From Chitinophagaceae bacterium (GTDB lineage: Bacteria > Bacteroidota > Bacteroidia > Chitinophagales > Chitinophagaceae), in contig SEAD01000002.1 of assembly GCA_004173355.1 (NCBI GenBank), positions 1 through 64,000 on the forward strand: a stretch of DNA of 64,000 nucleotides, given 5' to 3'. The notes under the pieces were generated by a model. It was not told where the DNA came from. It did not search any database and worked only from the letters and a program-made list of their open reading frames with translations. Below are positions 56,354 through 64,000 of this stretch, piece by piece. Numbering within the stretch: position 1 is the first letter of the stretch; each line of letters opens with the position of its first letter. The position numbers and the translations under genes are program-made.

Positions 56354-57640
56354 TTATTTTTTAACGGGAGAAAGGCGCAGGAGAAGGACATCCCGCGACG
56401 GCAGGACCTGTTTCAGGGGCTGTTTGCTGGATGAAGGTTTTGCTTTTCCCCAAAGGTCAGTTATCACGTAGGTGTTCTGCTTTGCATCCAGCACCGCGCC
56501 GGACAGGGAATCAGTTATTGGGTTTTCCTGCCATGAAAAATCAATCTTCCTCGGCTGCCGGCTGCGGTTCAGGAAACACACTGCCCATTCGCCGTTTTTC
56601 AATGGCTTCAGCCAGGTTTCAACACTATCGGTGACACTGTGACGGAATCCCTGGACCCCGAGCGAGTCCTGGTCTATGGCTATTACTTCTTTTTTTGTGA
56701 GAATCGCTTTTGTTTCCGGATCCATTTTCCGGAGGTCGTTACCGGCAATCAGCGGGGCCGCGATCATACACCACATGGAAAAGTGCGCGCGGGCCTCATT
56801 TGCGGGCATACCATTCCCGACTTCCAGCATATCCGGATCATTCCAATGGCCAGGTCCGGCATACTGGCGTAAGCCATCCTGTTTTTCAAGGATCTGCATC
56901 GCTCCCCATGATTTCCATGTACCGTGGTCTTCGATACAATCAAAACAATTGTAAATATCACCGGTAGTGCGCCAAAGGTGTCCGACATTTTTAGCCCATT
57001 TCCATGGCTCACTCCCGCCCCATTCGCAAATGCTCAATACAACCGGGCGCCCTGCTTTTTTTAATGCAGCAGTGATTGTTTTGTATGCGCCTTCCGCCTT
57101 CAGTCCCTCGGTATTGCACCAGTCATATTTCAGGTAGTCAACACCCCATCCGGCATAGACCTGCGCGTCCTGGAATTCATAACCCCTGCTTCCTGGCCGG
57201 CCGCCACAGGTTTGGGACCCAGCGTCAGAATACACGCCCAACCTGAGGCCTTTGGAATGGATATAATCGGCCAGGGCTTTCATGCCGGATGGGAATCGTT
57301 TGGGATCCGGATGGATAAATCCAAGGCTGTCCCTGTCGCCATGCCAGCAGTCATCGATATTAATATATGTGTAACCGGCGTCTTTCATACCTGAACTAAC
57401 CAGTGCGTCGGCGATTTCCCGGATCAGCTTTTCATCAACGTTGCAGGCAAATTTATTCCAGCTATTCCAGCCCATTGGTGGTGTAAGGGCCAGGCCCTGG
57501 AATTTTGTATAGTCCTGGGTATAATTATTGCCCTGGGCACGCAACAAGGAAGGGACAGGGAGAAGCATGACGAAGGCAAACAGATAGTTTTTCAGTTGCT
57601 GCAGGTTGACTCGTTTTCTGTTGAAGTTTTTTGTATGCAT
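56354..57640 (-). CDS. GH27 alpha-galactosidase, exported
   Basis: 428 aa from the Met at 57640, which gives a signal peptide (LQQLKNYLFAFVMLLPVPSLLRAQ); the frame open to 57928 has no signal and overlaps the GH2 start. GH27 features: LTPPMGWNSWNKFACNV, YINIDDCWHGDRD, LGVYSDAGSQTCGGRPGSRG, nucleophile Asp in YLKYDWCNTEG, and acid Asp in WRTTGDIYNCFD. A C-terminal beta domain ends the protein. It removes alpha-1,6-galactose side chains from galactomannan. The divergent GH2 lies 244 bp away. Confidence 0.95.
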   Translation of the reverse strand: MHTKNFNRKRVNLQQLKNYLFAFVMLLPVPSLLRAQGNNYTQDYTKFQGLALTPPMGWNSWNKFACNVDEKLIREIADALVSSGMKDAGYTYINIDDCWHGDRDSLGFIHPDPKRFPSGMKALADYIHSKGLRLGVYSDAGSQTCGGRPGSRGYEFQDAQVYAGWGVDYLKYDWCNTEGLKAEGAYKTITAALKKAGRPVVLSICEWGGSEPWKWAKNVGHLWRTTGDIYNCFDCIEDHGTWKSWGAMQILEKQDGLRQYAGPGHWNDPDMLEVGNGMPANEARAHFSMWCMIAAPLIAGNDLRKMDPETKAILTKKEVIAIDQDSLGVQGFRHSVTDSVETWLKPLKNGEWAVCFLNRSRQPRKIDFSWQENPITDSLSGAVLDAKQNTYVITDLWGKAKPSSSKQPLKQVLPSRDVLLLRLSPVKK

Positions 57641-57677
57641 ATAATTTGTTCTGCGATGAGGGATGATGCGAATGTCA

Positions 57678-57685
57678 CAAACATA
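57678..57685 (-). promoter_or_regulatory. Possible -7 promoter element of the GH27 gene
   Basis: On the minus strand it reads TATGTTTG, an exact TAnnTTTG box, 37 bp before the GH27 start. A clear -33 partner is not visible at the usual distance. Confidence 0.45.
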
Positions 57686-57724
57686 AGGAAGCCATGAAAT
57701 GGAGTACGATATTATTTTATCAAA

Positions 57725-57743
57725 GGATAGTATAATACTATCC
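57725..57743. promoter_or_regulatory. 19-bp palindrome (operator-like)
   Basis: GGATAGTAT, A, ATACTATCC: perfect 9-bp arms around a single central base. It lies in the divergent gap between GH27 and GH2, 85 bp before the GH27 start and 141 bp before the GH2 start. Confidence 0.55.
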
Positions 57744-57884
57744 ATTTGGTCCGGTGTTTTTCCATCGGGTCTGATTTTAGTGTTATTTACAGCGCCGGAT
57801 GTAATATTGTGAAACGGGTAGCGGTTCCATTCTCCCGGGATCAGCATTCCGGAACGGGAATTAATTGCAGTAATTATTGACCAT

Positions 57885-60776
57885 ATGATTAAATCAACAA
57901 TGTGCAGGGTGTGTTCCCTGCTGTTCACCTCCTTACTTTTTAGTTTTCACTTGTCTGTAGCGCAGCAAACGCCGGTCGCCCTCCGGCAGCGTACCTCCCT
58001 GGACCACGGATGGCGTTTTGCCTTTGGGCACCCGTCTGATACCAAAAAAGATTTCGATCATGGTACTGGCTATTTTTCTTACCTGGCAAAAGCCGGTAAC
58101 GGCGATGGTGCTGCCTCCCAAAAATTTGATGACCGTACCTGGAGAAAACTCGACCTTCCACATGATTGGGCCGTTGAGCAGGACGTCAGCCATTATGGTA
58201 GTTTCAGCCATGGTTTCAAAGCAATCGGAGCCAGATTTCCGGACGCAACAATCGGATGGTACCGTAAAACGTGGACAATGCCCGCGTTCGATCCTGGCCA
58301 CCGCATCAGTATCGAGTTTGATGGTGTGTTCAGGAATTCAAAAGTTTGGGTAAATGGACACTACCTCGGCACCGAGGCCAGCGGTTACAACAGCTTTGCC
58401 TATGATATTACGGATGTGCTGAATTACGGAGCTGAGAATGTGATAGCAGTCAGGGTCGATGCCGGTATGGAGGAAGGTTGGTTTTATGAGGGTGCTGGTA
58501 TTTACCGCCATGTCTGGCTTACCCGGACTTCGCCCGTGCACGTGGTGAAAAATGGTACAGCGGTGACCACAAGGATCAATCATACCGACCTTACGGCAGA
58601 TGTGAATACAGCAACTGAGCTGATCAACCAGGGTAAGGGAATGCAGGTTGTTTCGGTAATACAGACATTGCAGGACTCTGCCGGAAACACGGTAGCTACC
58701 AGCCGGACAGACGGGGTGAAACTCCTTCCATGGAAATCCCTGCTCGTCAACAGCGACCTTTCCGTGAAACAGGTCAGACTCTGGGACCTGGATCAACCTT
58801 ATCTCTACAACCTGGTTACGACGCTCGAATCGGGAGGCAAAGAACTTGACCATTACGAAACCCCATTTGGTTTCCGGACGGTGCGCTTCGATGCCAGGCA
58901 AGGATTTTTCCTGAATGAAAAAAACATAAAACTCAAAGGGACCAACAACCACCAGGACCATGCTGGTGTGGGTGCGGCTATTCCCGATGAGCTCCAGTAT
59001 TACCGTATAAGGGCGCTGAAAGCATTTGGTTCCAATGCATACCGATGTTCACATAATCCCCCGACACCAGAACTCCTGGAAGCCTGTGATAAACTGGGAA
59101 TGCTCGTTATTGACGAGAACCGTTTGATGGGTACAACGGAGCAAATGCTGGATGACCTGAAAGGCATGATCCGGCGCGACCGGAACCATCCAAGCATCAT
59201 CCTTTGGTCGGTAGGTAATGAAGAATGGGCAATTGAGAACAGTATTACCGGAAGCCGTATTGCCACGACACTGCAGGCTGTGGCAAAAAGTATGGATTCC
59301 ACACGGGCTACTACAGCAGGAGTCAGTGGCGGTTTCCAGAGCGGTATATCCGATGTACTGGAAGTAATGGGATATAATTATATTGCCAACGGCGATATCG
59401 ACAAACACCACCAGCGGTTCCCGGATCAGCCGGCTGCCGGAACCGAAGAAGGCTCCACCTTTGCCACCAGGGGGATTTATTTCAGGGATAGCCTTACCAA
59501 TTATGCCACTGCCTACGATCGTAAACCCCGTCCGAGTTTTTACAGTATCGAGGAAGGCTGGAAGTTTTACTCCAGCCGCCCATGGCTGGCAGGCATGTTT
59601 ATATGGACAGGATTTGACTACCGGGGTGAACCCACTCCCTACGGATGGCCATCGGTTACATCGTATTTCGGGATGATGGACCTCTGCGGTTTTCCCAAAG
59701 ACAATGTCTACTATCTCCAATCCTGGTGGACAGATGTACCTACCCTGCATATACTGCCACACTGGAACTGGAAAGGAAAAGAAGGGCAGGAGATAGATGT
59801 GTGGACATACAGCAACTGTGATGAGGTGGAACTTTTCCTCAATAAAAAATCACTGGGGAAGCAGGCCATGCAGGTTAATTCACACCTCGAATGGAAGGTG
59901 AAATATGCAGCGGGAACCCTTCGGGCAATCGGATATAAAAAAGGGAAAAAGATCCTGGAAGAAACTGTCAGCACCACTGCGGCGCCTGTCAGCATCCGGC
60001 TGGCAGGTCACCAGCAAACCATCAAGGCAGATTCCAGGGACGTCGTTGTAGTAACGGTGTCAGCGGAAGATGCGCGCCAGCTGGCGGTCCCTACTGCGGA
60101 TAACGAGATTCGTTTCAGTATAACCGGGCCGGGTCGTATCATCGGGGTAGGAAACGGGGATCCTGTTTCTGCCGAAAAAGAAAGGTTTATCGAAGATATC
60201 GCCACGGTCAGTATCACTGATCTGAAAGAAAAACCATTGCAGGATATTTCCGAAGGGAAATCACAGATCGGGGTTGACGTCAGCGGATGGAAAGAGGCGT
60301 TCAGGAACAGGGATTATAAAAACCTGCCGGTTGCATATATCCATCACGGAACATTTGTTTTGCCAACCGATCTCAAAGGTCAAAAAATCATCCTTTATTT
60401 CAATAGCGTGGGAACATCCCAATCTATCTACATCAATGGCCAGCCGGTCAGCCTGGAACTTAAACACAACCAGTTTGCCGCTGAGGTAGCTCTGGACAGT
60501 TCCAGGGTGCGTTCCGGGTCAAACAGCATCGATATTATCGCAAAACCATTTACCAAAAAGAATGACTGGGACGTGGTCAATACTAATCCGGGCGCCATCC
60601 AGTTGCTCCGGCCGGCAGCACAATGGAAACGGAAACTCTTCAGCGGGCTGGCACAGGTCATCGTGCAATCAACGGGTGAGCCTGGTGAAATTGTTCTCAC
60701 TGCCACAGCAGCGGGATTGAAACCAGCCAGCCTGAAGATCACATCTGCAAACAACACCGGTGGTATCCGTCCCTGA
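57885..60776 (+). CDS. GH2 beta-galactosidase/beta-mannosidase-like enzyme, exported
   Basis: A 963-aa GH2 enzyme with a signal peptide (residues 1-26, LLFTSLLFSFHLSVAQ). The N-terminal sugar-binding domain is seen in SLDHGWRFAFG, LPHDWAVEQD and FDGVFRNSKVWVNGHYLG. The catalytic barrel has the acid/base Glu446 in WSVGNEEWAI and the nucleophile Glu521 in GTEEGSTFATRG. An extra C-terminal beta domain of about 250 residues, of the type found in LacZ-like Bacteroidota enzymes, follows. It probably trims beta-linked galactose or mannose from the oligosaccharides. It opens the last operon. Confidence 0.92.
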   Translation: MIKSTMCRVCSLLFTSLLFSFHLSVAQQTPVALRQRTSLDHGWRFAFGHPSDTKKDFDHGTGYFSYLAKAGNGDGAASQKFDDRTWRKLDLPHDWAVEQDVSHYGSFSHGFKAIGARFPDATIGWYRKTWTMPAFDPGHRISIEFDGVFRNSKVWVNGHYLGTEASGYNSFAYDITDVLNYGAENVIAVRVDAGMEEGWFYEGAGIYRHVWLTRTSPVHVVKNGTAVTTRINHTDLTADVNTATELINQGKGMQVVSVIQTLQDSAGNTVATSRTDGVKLLPWKSLLVNSDLSVKQVRLWDLDQPYLYNLVTTLESGGKELDHYETPFGFRTVRFDARQGFFLNEKNIKLKGTNNHQDHAGVGAAIPDELQYYRIRALKAFGSNAYRCSHNPPTPELLEACDKLGMLVIDENRLMGTTEQMLDDLKGMIRRDRNHPSIILWSVGNEEWAIENSITGSRIATTLQAVAKSMDSTRATTAGVSGGFQSGISDVLEVMGYNYIANGDIDKHHQRFPDQPAAGTEEGSTFATRGIYFRDSLTNYATAYDRKPRPSFYSIEEGWKFYSSRPWLAGMFIWTGFDYRGEPTPYGWPSVTSYFGMMDLCGFPKDNVYYLQSWWTDVPTLHILPHWNWKGKEGQEIDVWTYSNCDEVELFLNKKSLGKQAMQVNSHLEWKVKYAAGTLRAIGYKKGKKILEETVSTTAAPVSIRLAGHQQTIKADSRDVVVVTVSAEDARQLAVPTADNEIRFSITGPGRIIGVGNGDPVSAEKERFIEDIATVSITDLKEKPLQDISEGKSQIGVDVSGWKEAFRNRDYKNLPVAYIHHGTFVLPTDLKGQKIILYFNSVGTSQSIYINGQPVSLELKHNQFAAEVALDSSRVRSGSNSIDIIAKPFTKKNDWDVVNTNPGAIQLLRPAAQWKRKLFSGLAQVIVQSTGEPGEIVLTATAAGLKPASLKITSANNTGGIRP

Positions 60777-60863
60777 AGCAGCAACATAAAATCAGATAAT
60801 CATTGAATAACCAACAGGGTGCCCGGCACCAGCTGTCGGGTATCCTTTTTTAAAAAATGGCAT

Positions 60864-61934
60864 ATGAAAACATTTTACAAAATGGTGTTGGTGGTACTGG
60901 TAACAATTGTACTCGGAATGCAGGCGTGTAAAAAAGGGGAAAAGCCCGTTGAAGAAGAATTGCCTCCACCGGAAGAGGCATATAACCTCAAAAAAGCATT
61001 GAGTAACACATCGTCTTCCACGGCTACCAACGAGCTTTTTACCTGGATGACCGGACAGTTCCGGAAAAAGGTTATCTCTGGCCAGACGGACGGAAATGAA
61101 TTTACCTACATCAAAAACCTGACAGGCCATACACCTTTGCTACGGGGATATGATATGCAGACCTATAGTCCGCGGTACCCGTATTCATGGGACAATTCCT
61201 GCGCCTGTCATGCATTTGGACCGAACCTGAACTCCATGGTTACTGAAAATGCAATCTCGTGGTACAACGATAACGCGAAAAAGCCAATAATCCAGATTCA
61301 GTGGCACTGGCACTCGCCGTCAGGTGGGAAAGCCGGGACGAACACCTTCTACACCAGCGACACGGATTTTGATGTATCGAAAGCCGTGGTTGAAGGTACC
61401 CCGGAGTATATAGCAACGCTCAGGGATATTGATGCGATTGCTGACCAGCTGAAAAAGTTGCGTGACGCAGGTGTACCTGTACTGTGGCGACCCTTGCATG
61501 AACTCGGCGGCACCTGGTTCTGGTGGAGTGCAAAGGGTTCCGCACCATTCAAGAAGCTATGGGAAATAATGTACAGCCGGCTCACTTCCTATCACCAGCT
61601 CAACAATCTTATCTGGGTATGGAATGGGAATGACCCGGCCTGGTATGTGGGTGATGATAAATGTGATGTGGCCAGTATTGACTTTTATGGTACGCCTTTT
61701 ACTTATCCTGTTGTAAAGCAGGAATACGATAAAATTTATTCGGTCACCCGGGGTACAAAAATCCTGGGTATGAGTGAGAACGGTTCGATACCCGACATCG
61801 ATGCTGCTTTTGCGCAGGATGTCACCTGGGCGTTCTTCATGACCTGGTATGATCACCTGGTCACTGCCAATACTGATGAGAAAATCAAATCATTTTACAA
61901 CAATCCGAAAGTAATTACCCTTGAAAACCGTTGA
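60864..61934 (+). CDS. GH26 mannanase lipoprotein
   Basis: 356 aa from the Met at 60864, chosen because it starts a lipoprotein signal (VLVVLVTIVLGMQAC, lipidated Cys22). The acid/base Glu213 is in WRPLHELGGTWFWW and the nucleophile Glu is in ILGMSENGSIPD. Substrate-binding segments RGYDMQTYSPRYPYSW and PIIQIQWHWHSPSGGKAG are also conserved. The lipid anchor suggests an outer-membrane surface position, where it would start degradation of long mannan chains. It is 87 bp after the GH2 gene. Confidence 0.93.
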   Translation: MKTFYKMVLVVLVTIVLGMQACKKGEKPVEEELPPPEEAYNLKKALSNTSSSTATNELFTWMTGQFRKKVISGQTDGNEFTYIKNLTGHTPLLRGYDMQTYSPRYPYSWDNSCACHAFGPNLNSMVTENAISWYNDNAKKPIIQIQWHWHSPSGGKAGTNTFYTSDTDFDVSKAVVEGTPEYIATLRDIDAIADQLKKLRDAGVPVLWRPLHELGGTWFWWSAKGSAPFKKLWEIMYSRLTSYHQLNNLIWVWNGNDPAWYVGDDKCDVASIDFYGTPFTYPVVKQEYDKIYSVTRGTKILGMSENGSIPDIDAAFAQDVTWAFFMTWYDHLVTANTDEKIKSFYNNPKVITLENR

Positions 61935-61989
61935 CCTGCCTGAGTTTACAGTTTCCAACTCCGGTATTACAACCAACCTGTATATTTTT

Positions 61990-63156
61990 ATGCGTGATTT
62001 AAAACAGCAATTGATCCTGACAGCATTTGCGTTGCTCCCCGCGCTCGTATGGGCGAATACCACACAGAAGCGATCACCATCAAAAAAGCTGGTGACACCT
62101 GATGCTACTGTCGAAACAAAAAACCTGTATGGGAATTTGGATTTGCTGTCTGCACGGGGAGTCATGTTTGGGCACCAGGATGCAACTTCATATGGACATG
62201 GATGGACGGATGAGCCAGGCAGATCGGATGTAAAGTCTGTTACCGGCTCGCATCCTGCCGTAATCGGGATTGATTTTGGGGGATTGGGCAGCCGGTCGGA
62301 TTCACAGCGGTTGGATTATAAAAGCAAGTTGATTAAAAATATCACGGACACCTATAACCGGGGTGGGGTTGTAACGGTTGCCTGGCATTTCTCTAACCCT
62401 GTTTCACCCACTGGATTTTACTGGAATGATTCAACTGCGGTGGCCGCGGTGCCGCTGATTATTCCCGGGGGAGTGGCTAATGAAAAGTATAAACAGATTC
62501 TGGCGGGTATTGCCGGGGTAGCAAAGGAGTTGACCGGAAAAGATGGTAAACTGGTGCCGGTTATTTTCAGGCCGTATCATGAAATGGACGGTGATTGGTT
62601 CTGGTGGGGGCGTCAGCATTGCAGTGCAGCCGACTTCAAAACACTCTGGCAGTTTACTGTGGGTTATTTGAGGGATACCCTCAAGGTCCGGAATTTTATT
62701 TATGCATTCAGTCCGGATTGCCGGTTTACCAATGAAGCGGAATTTTTGGAACGTTATCCCGGGGATGCCTGGGTGGATATGATAGGGATGGACAATTACC
62801 ATGATTTTGGTCGCGACGGCAGGTATGATCTCGCTGCAGGGGTAAAGAAGTTGCGAATCCTCGGGGAGTATGGCCGGCGGTCGGGTAAGCTGGTGGCATT
62901 TACAGAGACAGGTCTTGAAGGAATCCCTGACAAAGGGTGGTGGACAGAAACCCTGCTCGCCACTATCCGGAAAGCGGGTGTGCCGCTCGCTTATGTACTT
63001 GTGTGGCGGAACGACAGCAGGAGTAAAACCCACTACTATGCGCCATACCCCGGACATAGCAGCGTGCCGGATTTTATGCGGTTTTACGACGACCCCTTTA
63101 CGATTTTTGAAAATGACCTCCCAGGGATGTATGCCAATCCTTATAGCAAAAAATAA
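61990..63156 (+). CDS. GH26 endo-beta-1,4-mannanase, exported (third copy)
   Basis: 388 aa from the Met at 61990; the longer frame from 61921 has no signal and overlaps the previous gene. Signal peptide MRDLKQQLILTAFALLPALVWA. Catalytic Glu198 in FRPYHEMDGDWFWWG and nucleophile Glu306 in AFTETGLEG. It is related to the GH26 at 34849 (both share GHQDATSYG-type and VIFRP-HE motifs) and probably works on shorter oligosaccharides in the periplasm. It is 55 bp after the lipoprotein GH26. Confidence 0.93.
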   Translation: MRDLKQQLILTAFALLPALVWANTTQKRSPSKKLVTPDATVETKNLYGNLDLLSARGVMFGHQDATSYGHGWTDEPGRSDVKSVTGSHPAVIGIDFGGLGSRSDSQRLDYKSKLIKNITDTYNRGGVVTVAWHFSNPVSPTGFYWNDSTAVAAVPLIIPGGVANEKYKQILAGIAGVAKELTGKDGKLVPVIFRPYHEMDGDWFWWGRQHCSAADFKTLWQFTVGYLRDTLKVRNFIYAFSPDCRFTNEAEFLERYPGDAWVDMIGMDNYHDFGRDGRYDLAAGVKKLRILGEYGRRSGKLVAFTETGLEGIPDKGWWTETLLATIRKAGVPLAYVLVWRNDSRSKTHYYAPYPGHSSVPDFMRFYDDPFTIFENDLPGMYANPYSKK

Positions 63157-63163
63157 AATAGAG

Positions 63164-64000
63164 ATGAGTTGTTACCGTCGTTTCCTGTTGCGTTCCATTG
63201 TTGCGCTGGTGATCCTGCAGCCGATTGCAGAGGCAGCTGCGCAGACCCCTGCCAGCAGGCCTTACTACAATGTCAGGGAATTCAATGCTAAAGGAAACGG
63301 TGTGGAATTGGACACTGATGGAATCAATAGGGCGATTACATCGGCAGCTGCTGCCGGGGGAGGAACTGTTTATTTTCCGCCAGGGATCTACCTGTCTTCT
63401 TCCATTGAATTGAAAGACAACATCACACTTTACCTGGAGGCAGGATCAACCATAGAGGCAGTCAGTGATTCTATTGCAAAATACAATCTTCCCGAACCAA
63501 ATGAAGCCGGTGGAAACTTCCAGGATTATGGGCATAGTCACTGGAAAAACAGCCTTATTTGGGGAATCGGATTAAAAAACGTATCCATTTCAGGGCCCGG
63601 CCTGATTCATGGGAAGGGCTTGCACAGTGGTTTTGACCGGTTTGCTGATGAATCCAGGGGGCAGAAAATATACCAGGATGGCAGTCCCGGATCGGGCAAC
63701 AAAGCCATTGCATTAAGGGATTGCAGGAATGTGATATTGCGTGATTTTTCTATTCTGCATGGCGGGCATTTTGGTATTCTGGCTACCGGCGTTGACAACC
63801 TGACTATTGATAACCTGAAGATTGACAGCAACCGGGATGGAATGGATATAGATGCGTGCCAGAATGTGCGGATTATCAACTGCAGCGTCAACACTCCCTG
63901 GGATGATGGCATTTGCCTGAAGGCCTCGTACGGCCTTGGTAAGATCCGGCATTGCGATAATATCACAATATCAAATTGCTTTTTATCCGGCAATTTTGAC
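63164..64000 (+). CDS. GH28-like (right-handed beta-helix) glycosidase, cut by window end
   Basis: 279 codons remain open to the window end. Start at 63164, signal peptide MSCYRRFLLRSIVALVILQPIAEAAAQ. The N-terminal YYNVREFNAKGNGVELDTDGINRAI and the beta-helix rungs resemble GH28 (polygalacturonase-like) enzymes. The acidic motif NRDGMDIDACQNV and the TPWDDGICLKA pair hold the conserved Asp residues. The last GH28 motif is outside the window. It is 7 bp after the third GH26 and co-transcribed. The pectin-like specificity is unproven; it may attack another side chain. Confidence 0.85.
   Translation, partial: MSCYRRFLLRSIVALVILQPIAEAAAQTPASRPYYNVREFNAKGNGVELDTDGINRAITSAAAAGGGTVYFPPGIYLSSSIELKDNITLYLEAGSTIEAVSDSIAKYNLPEPNEAGGNFQDYGHSHWKNSLIWGIGLKNVSISGPGLIHGKGLHSGFDRFADESRGQKIYQDGSPGSGNKAIALRDCRNVILRDFSILHGGHFGILATGVDNLTIDNLKIDSNRDGMDIDACQNVRIINCSVNTPWDDGICLKASYGLGKIRHCDNITISNCFLSGNFD

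Noticed and set aside
57641-57928. Longer N-terminus of the GH27 protein
   Set aside because: Would overlap the GH2 start and displaces the signal peptide; the Met at 57640 fits the family.
59049-59762. Open frame of 237 codons on the minus strand
   Set aside because: Antisense to the GH2 catalytic domain, with no recognisable motif.
63225-63413. Short frame on the + strand near the end
   Set aside because: Out of frame with the GH28-like coding sequence that covers it.

Overview
The window looks like a chromosomal piece of a Bacteroidota, most likely a Chitinophagaceae relative. The evidence is two SusC/SusD pairs, IPT/TIG surface lipoproteins, several AraC regulators, and a TAnnTTTG-type promoter. 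Another sign is that many exported proteins end their signal peptide in AQ or GQ. I see no tRNA, rRNA, insertion sequence, prophage or CRISPR array.

Region 1 (1-11.4 kb): the end of a barrel-sandwich/HlyD-like protein and an outer-membrane beta-barrel come first. A long minus-strand cluster of secreted or redox enzymes follows: cupin, carboxymuconolactone-decarboxylase/cupin fusion, dienelactone-hydrolase-like enzyme, flavodoxin lipoprotein, alpha/beta hydrolase, two aldo/keto reductases and a type-B carboxylesterase. A divergent AraC regulator (9909) closes it. Region 2 (11.4-22 kb): an operon for a Tat-exported molybdenum hydroxylase (large subunit, 2Fe-2S subunit, dihaem cytochrome c) with moaA and a TonB receptor. 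An exported amidohydrolase and an SDR-AraC pair follow. A 28-nt element with fixed internal spacing occurs upstream of four of these units (carboxylesterase, aldo/keto reductase, flavodoxin, molybdoenzyme). Regions 1 and 2 therefore look like one co-regulated detoxification or aromatic/aldehyde-oxidation regulon.

Region 3 (22-27.9 kb): two convergent sensor kinases. One is a GAF-PAS kinase whose ATP-binding domain has lost key residues. The other is a LOV (blue-light) kinase with all flavin-contact motifs. An arsR-arsM-phosphoesterase operon follows, with the same operator-like sequence in front of both arsR and arsM.

Region 4 (27.9 kb to the end): a large mannan/galactoglucomannan utilisation locus. 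An AraC regulator faces an operon of GH5 mannanase, sodium symporter, GH130 mannosylglucose phosphorylase, cytoplasmic cellobiose-2-epimerase-type enzyme, GH26 mannanase and a secreted epimerase homologue. Next come SusC/SusD pair 1 and a giant FG-GAP/UnbV lipoprotein, then a divergent GH5/CE2-type esterase pair. SusC/SusD pair 2 with two glycan-binding lipoproteins follows, then a GH27 alpha-galactosidase. A final operon holds GH2, a lipoprotein GH26, a second exported GH26 and a GH28-like enzyme cut by the window end. The inferred logic is surface mannanases and esterases, then SusCD import, periplasmic debranching, symport, epimerisation of mannobiose to mannosylglucose, and phosphorolysis in the cytoplasm.
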